A stretch of DNA of 48,794 nucleotides from Lachnospiraceae bacterium AD3010 (GTDB lineage: Bacteria; Bacillota; Clostridia; Lachnospirales; Lachnospiraceae). The stretch is from NCBI GenBank assembly GCA_000622025.1, contig JHWU01000024.1, positions 1-48,794 on the forward strand. The letters are read 5' to 3'. The notes under the pieces are model-generated. The model had not been told where the DNA came from. It did no database searches and saw only the letters and a list, made by a program, of their open reading frames with translations. The translations under genes were made by a program, and so were the position numbers. Shown here one piece after another: positions 45,458 through 48,794 of the stretch. Within the stretch, counting starts at the first letter, position 1. Every line of letters begins with the position of its first letter.

Positions 45458-45634
45458 ATGGCTAAGATGGGAAGACCACCATTGGAAGAACCGATGGTTC
45501 ATAAGGTATCGGTTCGTTTCACTGAGAGGGAATACCAGAGGCTGAAGGCTTACGCTGAGGCAATCAACAAAACCATGACCGAAGCTTTAAAAGACGGCAT
45601 CGAATTGCTTTACGAGAAGGAGCCCCGGAAATAA
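45458..45634 (+). CDS. Ribbon-helix-helix repressor, 58 aa
   Basis: ATG 45458 after GAGAGGAGGCGTAGCAG. The sequence MAKMGRPPLEEPMVHKVSVR, FTEREYQRLKAYAEAINKTM, TEALKDGIELLYEKEPRK has the CopG/Arc-like pattern (strand V-S-V-R-F, then two helices with T-x-T-E-A). Very probable autorepressor at the dyad in its promoter. It lies between Xis copy 3 and integrase 2 and likely controls integrase expression. Confidence 0.75.
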   Translation: MAKMGRPPLEEPMVHKVSVRFTEREYQRLKAYAEAINKTMTEALKDGIELLYEKEPRK

Positions 45635-45674
45635 GTGCAGATCTCTTTTCTTTCATTAGAAAGGAGAATGCAAA

Positions 45675-46910
45675 ATGGCAGCAAGAAAAGATAACAAAGG
45701 CAGAGCACTTAGAAAGGGTGAATTCCAGAGGGCGAGCGACGGTAAGTATGTGTATGGTTACACGGATCCGAATGGTGAGAGGCGTTACATCTACTCGAAG
45801 GATCTGGCCAAGCTCAGGGAAAGAGAGAAGAAGCTGGTAAAAGACCAGTTGGATGGACTGGATGTGTATGTGGCAGGAAGCGCGGACTTGAATTTCCTCT
45901 ACGACCGCTACATTTCCACCAAGTCAGAGCTGAGATCAACCACTTACTCGAATTACACCTATATGTATGATCATTATGTTAGGGATGGATTCGGGAAAAA
46001 GAAAATCGGTGATATAAAGTATTCTGACGTGCTTCAGTTCTATCATGATCTCTTGGAGAAGAGAGGGCTTCAGATCAACACCATCGACACAATCCATACC
46101 ATCCTGCATCCTACGTTTCAGCTTGCAGTCCGTGACGGTATCATCAGAACGAATCCGTCAGACAGGGTGATGGCTGAGCTTAGGAAGAAGACCGGAAACA
46201 AGAAGGGCATCAGGCATGCTCTTAACTTGGAACAGCAGAGGGCTTTCATGGGCTACATTGCACAGAGCCCTGTATTCGTAGGATGGCTTCCGTTCTTCAC
46301 GGTATTGCTGGGAACGGGTTGCAGGATCGGTGAGGTGGTTGGGCTTCGCTGGGAGGATGTGGATCTCGAAAAGAGGATCATCAGCGTGAACCACGCTATG
46401 TCTTACTATCCGAGGCGCGACGATACCTACAAGTGTGAATTCAGGGTATCGCTTCCGAAGACCGAGGCAGGTATCAGGCTTCTTCCGATGATGCAGCAGG
46501 TATATGATGCATTGAAGGGAGAGTACGATCGCCAGATGGAAGAAGGCTTTTCAGAAGCAGTGGTCGATGGGATGACGGGATTCATCTTCACCAATCGTTT
46601 CGGAATGATTCATAATCCCCAGGCGGTGAACAGGGCTATCAAGAGGATTTACGAAGCCCACAACGCCGAAGAGATCGTGAAGGCGAAGAACGAGCACAGG
46701 GAGCCGGTAATCATTCCGCACTTCTCCTGTCATCATCTGAGACACACGTTCTGTACACGCTTCTGCGAGAATGAAACGAACGTAAAGGTAATTCAGTCGG
46801 TAATGGGGCACAAGAGCATTGAGACCACGATGGATATCTATGCTGAAGTGTCAGAGGCAAAGAAGAAGGAAGCATTGGACAATTTGTCAGCGAATTTAGA
46901 CATCTTTTAG
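45675..46910 (+). CDS. int: Tyrosine integrase, Tn916 type (integrase 2)
   Basis: 411 residues, ribosome site AGAAAGGAG. Same layout as integrase 1: YVYGYTDPNGERRYIYSKDL, LREREKKLVKDQLDGLDVYV, GTGCRIGEVVGLRWEDVDLE (catalytic Arg), HHLRHTFCTR (His, Arg), MGHKSI (His), MDIYAEV (Tyr). All catalytic residues are present. Close relative of integrase 1 but with its own arm-type repeat word (GTACAGCAA). Higher G+C than the neighbouring AbiE genes. Confidence 0.93.
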   Translation: MAARKDNKGRALRKGEFQRASDGKYVYGYTDPNGERRYIYSKDLAKLREREKKLVKDQLDGLDVYVAGSADLNFLYDRYISTKSELRSTTYSNYTYMYDHYVRDGFGKKKIGDIKYSDVLQFYHDLLEKRGLQINTIDTIHTILHPTFQLAVRDGIIRTNPSDRVMAELRKKTGNKKGIRHALNLEQQRAFMGYIAQSPVFVGWLPFFTVLLGTGCRIGEVVGLRWEDVDLEKRIISVNHAMSYYPRRDDTYKCEFRVSLPKTEAGIRLLPMMQQVYDALKGEYDRQMEEGFSEAVVDGMTGFIFTNRFGMIHNPQAVNRAIKRIYEAHNAEEIVKAKNEHREPVIIPHFSCHHLRHTFCTRFCENETNVKVIQSVMGHKSIETTMDIYAEVSEAKKKEALDNLSANLDIF

Positions 46911-46939
46911 AAAAGAGATTCTGGCTTTCTTCCTGCAGA

Positions 46940-47026
46940 GTACAGCAAGAAATTGGAAGTACAGCAAAGGTACAGCAAATTCCGTTTTTTGCATACTGCA
47001 TAGCACTCAATAATACTTCAACGGAA
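46940..47026 (+). repeat. Three GTACAGCAA arm-type repeats and att-like palindrome after integrase 2
   Basis: GTACAGCAA at 46940, 46959 and 46970 (spacing 19 and 11, identical to the GTACCACA set after integrase 1), followed by the inverted pair TTCCGTT/AACGGAA (46980-46986 and 47020-47026), which encloses CACTCAATAATAC. Compare the att-like segment at 32906-32977. Confidence 0.7.
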
Positions 47027-47304
47027 ATTACGGGAATACTTGATAATACTGAGGTTTACCCAATAGTACCGTAAGTCAAATACTCTTCCCGACGCTCAAA
47101 TCAATTTCCTAATGGACAAGGACGACTTTCTCCGACGCTCTCCGTGCTTCTACGGACGAAGAGGGATTCAGATGGATTGACGCAAAATTACCACAAATCC
47201 TGACTGGTTTTACAGGCACTTACTTTAGTAGAAATACTAAAGCAGGTGCCTTTTTTGATACATGGACAGCTAAGGCAGACATATCACGGAAGGAGGAAAT
47301 ACTC
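47027..47304. other. Non-coding region with terminator hairpin
   Basis: No gene seen. ACGGGAATACTTGATAATACTGAGG continues the A+T-rich att-like sequence, then G+C-rich stretches (GACGCTC, GACGCTCTCC) without recognised features. A strong hairpin GGCACTTACTTTAGTA-GAAA-TACTAAAGCAGGTGCC (47215-47250) followed by TTTTTT ends transcription before the 47305 gene. Confidence 0.6.
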
Positions 47305-47544
47305 ATGATATTAAAAAAGAAAATCAAGGGCCCGGATCTTGAAAAGTATCTGGAAGGCAGAAAAAAGCGGTTTACGACCTATGCACTTGGGGCAAGCCTG
47401 TACTCGATGAACTACTATTCATTTGTGAAACTGGCAAAAAAGGCGGGCGCAAATCTTCATGTAAAAAGAAATGCAATTGTCGATTTGGATATACTAGACA
47501 GCTATATCACCGAAAACTGTAAAGGAGAAGAGGAAGATGAATAA
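47305..47544 (+). CDS. Excisionase-like protein (DUF6462 type), copy 4
   Basis: 79 residues after GAAGGAGG. KKRFTTYALGASLYSMNYYS, FVKLAKKAGANLHVKRNAIV have the wHTH core of this family, but the Y-x-E-G motif is changed to YALG. Overlaps the next gene by 8 bases. Likely a divergent copy, possibly for another element to the right. Confidence 0.65.
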   Translation: MILKKKIKGPDLEKYLEGRKKRFTTYALGASLYSMNYYSFVKLAKKAGANLHVKRNAIVDLDILDSYITENCKGEEEDE

Positions 47545-47788
47545 AAGGAATCAGGTTGAAGATCCGGAAACAAAACAGAGACTTGAAAAATTACTTCCGC
47601 TGGGGAAGAAAAAATGGGTAAGGTATGAAGAGGGAGCAATGCTCTATTCCATGGGACTGCATTCGTTCCAGAAACTAGCAAAGGATGCTAATGCAGTATA
47701 TCACGTCAACCGTATCGTGCTTGTAAATACGGAAAAAGTTGATGAATATATAGAGCTGATGTGTGCCGACGAACCGTCGGATTATTGA
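47537..47788 (+). CDS. Excisionase-like protein (DUF6462 type), copy 5
   Basis: 83 residues. LPLGKKKWVRYEEGAMLYSM, GLHSFQKLAKDANAVYHVNR, IVLVNTEKVDEYI: full DUF6462/Xis core. Overlaps copy 4 (ATGAATAA), so translation is coupled. Downstream is a ParB gene; no integrase follows before the window end. Confidence 0.75.
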   Translation: MNKRNQVEDPETKQRLEKLLPLGKKKWVRYEEGAMLYSMGLHSFQKLAKDANAVYHVNRIVLVNTEKVDEYIELMCADEPSDY

Positions 47789-47803
47789 CAGCGGTGATCA
47801 GCC

Positions 47804-48718
47804 ATGACTAAAAGAACAGGACTGAAGAAAAAGAGGAAATCTTTGGATGAGATATTAAGTATTCCGGAAAAAGGAGGGGCTCCGCTGATTGAAACTTCCA
47901 GGATCCATCCATTCAAAGACCATCCGTTCAAGGTTATCGATGATGATAAGATGCATGAACTTGTAGAGAGCATTCTGATAAACGGAATACAAAATCCTGT
48001 TTTGATAAGGCCCATTGGGAAAGATGATTACGAAATGATATCGGGGCACAGAAGACTGTTTGCTGCAGAACAGATCGGCATGGAAAGGATCCCGGCTGTC
48101 ATAAAAGAGTACTCGGATGATGAAGCGGTGCTGGAAATGGTTGATTCCAACCTCCAAAGAGAAAAGATCCTGCCAAGCGAAAAGGCATTTGCTTACAAAA
48201 TGAAATATGATGTTATGAGAAAGAAGGCCGGAAGGCCTTCGAAGAATAAGTCCTCCAGGGGCGGAAAAAAGAATCAGGCTGACATAGTCCTTGCTGAAAT
48301 GGTAGGGGAGAGCAGAACTAAGCTCCACAGATACATGCGGCTGACAGAGGTGATCTCCCCTATACTTGATCTTGTTGACAGGGATATACTTCCCTTTGTT
48401 ACTGCTGTTGAGATTTCGTATCTTGATCCGGGGGTTCAGAAATTACTATATGCCTATATGAAGGAGAACGGAATCTGTAAGTCATATCAGCTATATGCGT
48501 TAAGGGGCTATGTTGATGAAAACGGGACTATATCGAAAAATGAACTTATCAGGGTTTTGAACAAGAGTGCACCTGTCGATGAAAGTAATACTTTTCAAAG
48601 CATCACCTTAACAAAAAACCAGCTTAAAAACTATTTCCCGACATTTTACAAAAAAACGCAGATGGAAACTATTCTGTTCAGGCTTCTGGATGAGTGGAAA
48701 AAAATAAATAGTCAATGA
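47804..48718 (+). CDS. parB: ParB/Spo0J-like partition protein (second copy)
   Basis: 304 residues. N-terminal RIHPFKDHPFKVIDDDKMHE, LVESILINGIQNPVLIRPIG, YEMISGHRRLFAAEQIGMER with the GHRR arginine patch, then DSNLQREKILPSEKAFAYKM. HTH region VGESRTKLHRYMRLTEVISP. About the same plan as the 34192 protein, but different enough for an independent element. Its ParA, if any, would lie past the window. DUF6462 copies 4 and 5 are just upstream. Confidence 0.9.
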   Translation: MTKRTGLKKKRKSLDEILSIPEKGGAPLIETSRIHPFKDHPFKVIDDDKMHELVESILINGIQNPVLIRPIGKDDYEMISGHRRLFAAEQIGMERIPAVIKEYSDDEAVLEMVDSNLQREKILPSEKAFAYKMKYDVMRKKAGRPSKNKSSRGGKKNQADIVLAEMVGESRTKLHRYMRLTEVISPILDLVDRDILPFVTAVEISYLDPGVQKLLYAYMKENGICKSYQLYALRGYVDENGTISKNELIRVLNKSAPVDESNTFQSITLTKNQLKNYFPTFYKKTQMETILFRLLDEWKKINSQ

Positions 48719-48753
48719 AATAGTAAATTTAGACAGGAGTTCAGAACACAAAA

Positions 48754-48782
48754 TTGACAATCCTCGTTGGTGGGAGTATTAT
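48754..48782 (+). promoter_or_regulatory. Promoter leaving the window
   Basis: TTGACA (48754-48759), 17 nt, TATTAT (48777-48782), 35 bases after the second ParB. The gene it drives is outside the window. Confidence 0.65.
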
Positions 48783-48794
48783 CTAAGTGGGAAT

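Noticed and set aside
1-48794. CRISPR array
   Set aside because: No set of regularly spaced repeats with unique spacers; the GTACCACA/GTACAGCAA repeats are short arm-type integrase sites.
1-48794. tRNA or rRNA genes as integration targets
   Set aside because: No cloverleaf or rRNA-like sequence was recognised by reading; a tRNAscan run would be needed to be certain.

Overview
The window looks like an accessory region of a Lachnospiraceae-type Firmicute (Butyrivibrio/Roseburia-like). The reasons are a low G+C sequence with strong AGGAGG ribosome sites and TTGACA/TATAAT promoters, Tn916-family tyrosine integrases with Orf7/Orf8-like regulators, DUF6462-type excisionase-like genes, a MobP relaxase/MobC pair, a Clostridia-type HU and a PolC relative. 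No rRNA, tRNA or CRISPR array was seen. Recombination functions are repeated: two integrases, five small Xis-like genes, two ParB and one ParA. Several broken genes suggest that elements have accumulated here one after another.

Layout. (A) 1-2414: end of a gene, a frameshifted remnant, a histone-H1-like chimera, a broken recD2, and an Lrp regulator overlapping an RNA-polymerase alpha-CTD-like gene. (B) 2506-15011: about 12.5 kb of co-directional genes behind one consensus promoter, built round the TerY-P triad (vWA protein, PP2C phosphatase, Ser/Thr kinase with zinc ribbon). Added to it are a free TerY-C zinc protein, a PH-like protein, a transglutaminase, a TerB-like protein, a membrane-anchored EndA-like nuclease, a nucleotide-cyclase-like protein and three proteins sharing one N-terminal domain. 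(C) 15171-16672: HAD phosphatase and a c-di-GMP EAL phosphodiesterase. (D) 16698-19393: a mobilisation module on the minus strand (HU, small protein, MobP relaxase, MobC) with a palindrome cluster that is probably oriT. (E) 19890-20924: a YhcG/DUF1016 nuclease. (F) 21080-28841: a short PolC-like polymerase with a beta-CASP metallo-hydrolase, two wHTH regulators and unknown proteins, tied together by repeated upstream motifs.

(G) 28965-32977: a Tn916-like regulation/excision/integration module with a 355-nt leader, two Xis paralogues, an integrase and arm-type repeats. (H) 33153-35458: SymE-like protein, ParA, ParB and a small protein. (I) 35561-39966: small HTH gene, DUF4007 protein and a 1054-aa P-loop ATPase, a possible minimal defence unit. 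(J) 40042-42318: AgrC-like kinase remnant and two related coiled-coil proteins. (K) 42392-44990: AbiE toxin-antitoxin operon with its operator and a third gene. (L) 45162-47026: Xis, ribbon-helix-helix repressor, a second integrase and arm sites. (M) 47305-48794: two Xis-like genes, a second ParB and a promoter leaving the window.

Working together. In B, kinase and phosphatase probably set the phosphorylation state of proteins gathered by the vWA/TerB-type scaffolds, while the shared N-terminal domain may bring in repeat-containing alpha-CTD-like and LRR proteins as outputs; this is inference. In F, one exact bipartite motif precedes both the polymerase gene and a regulator 6.7 kb away, and a second promoter-like motif precedes two other genes, so this may be one regulon. 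B and F are the best candidates for undescribed systems.
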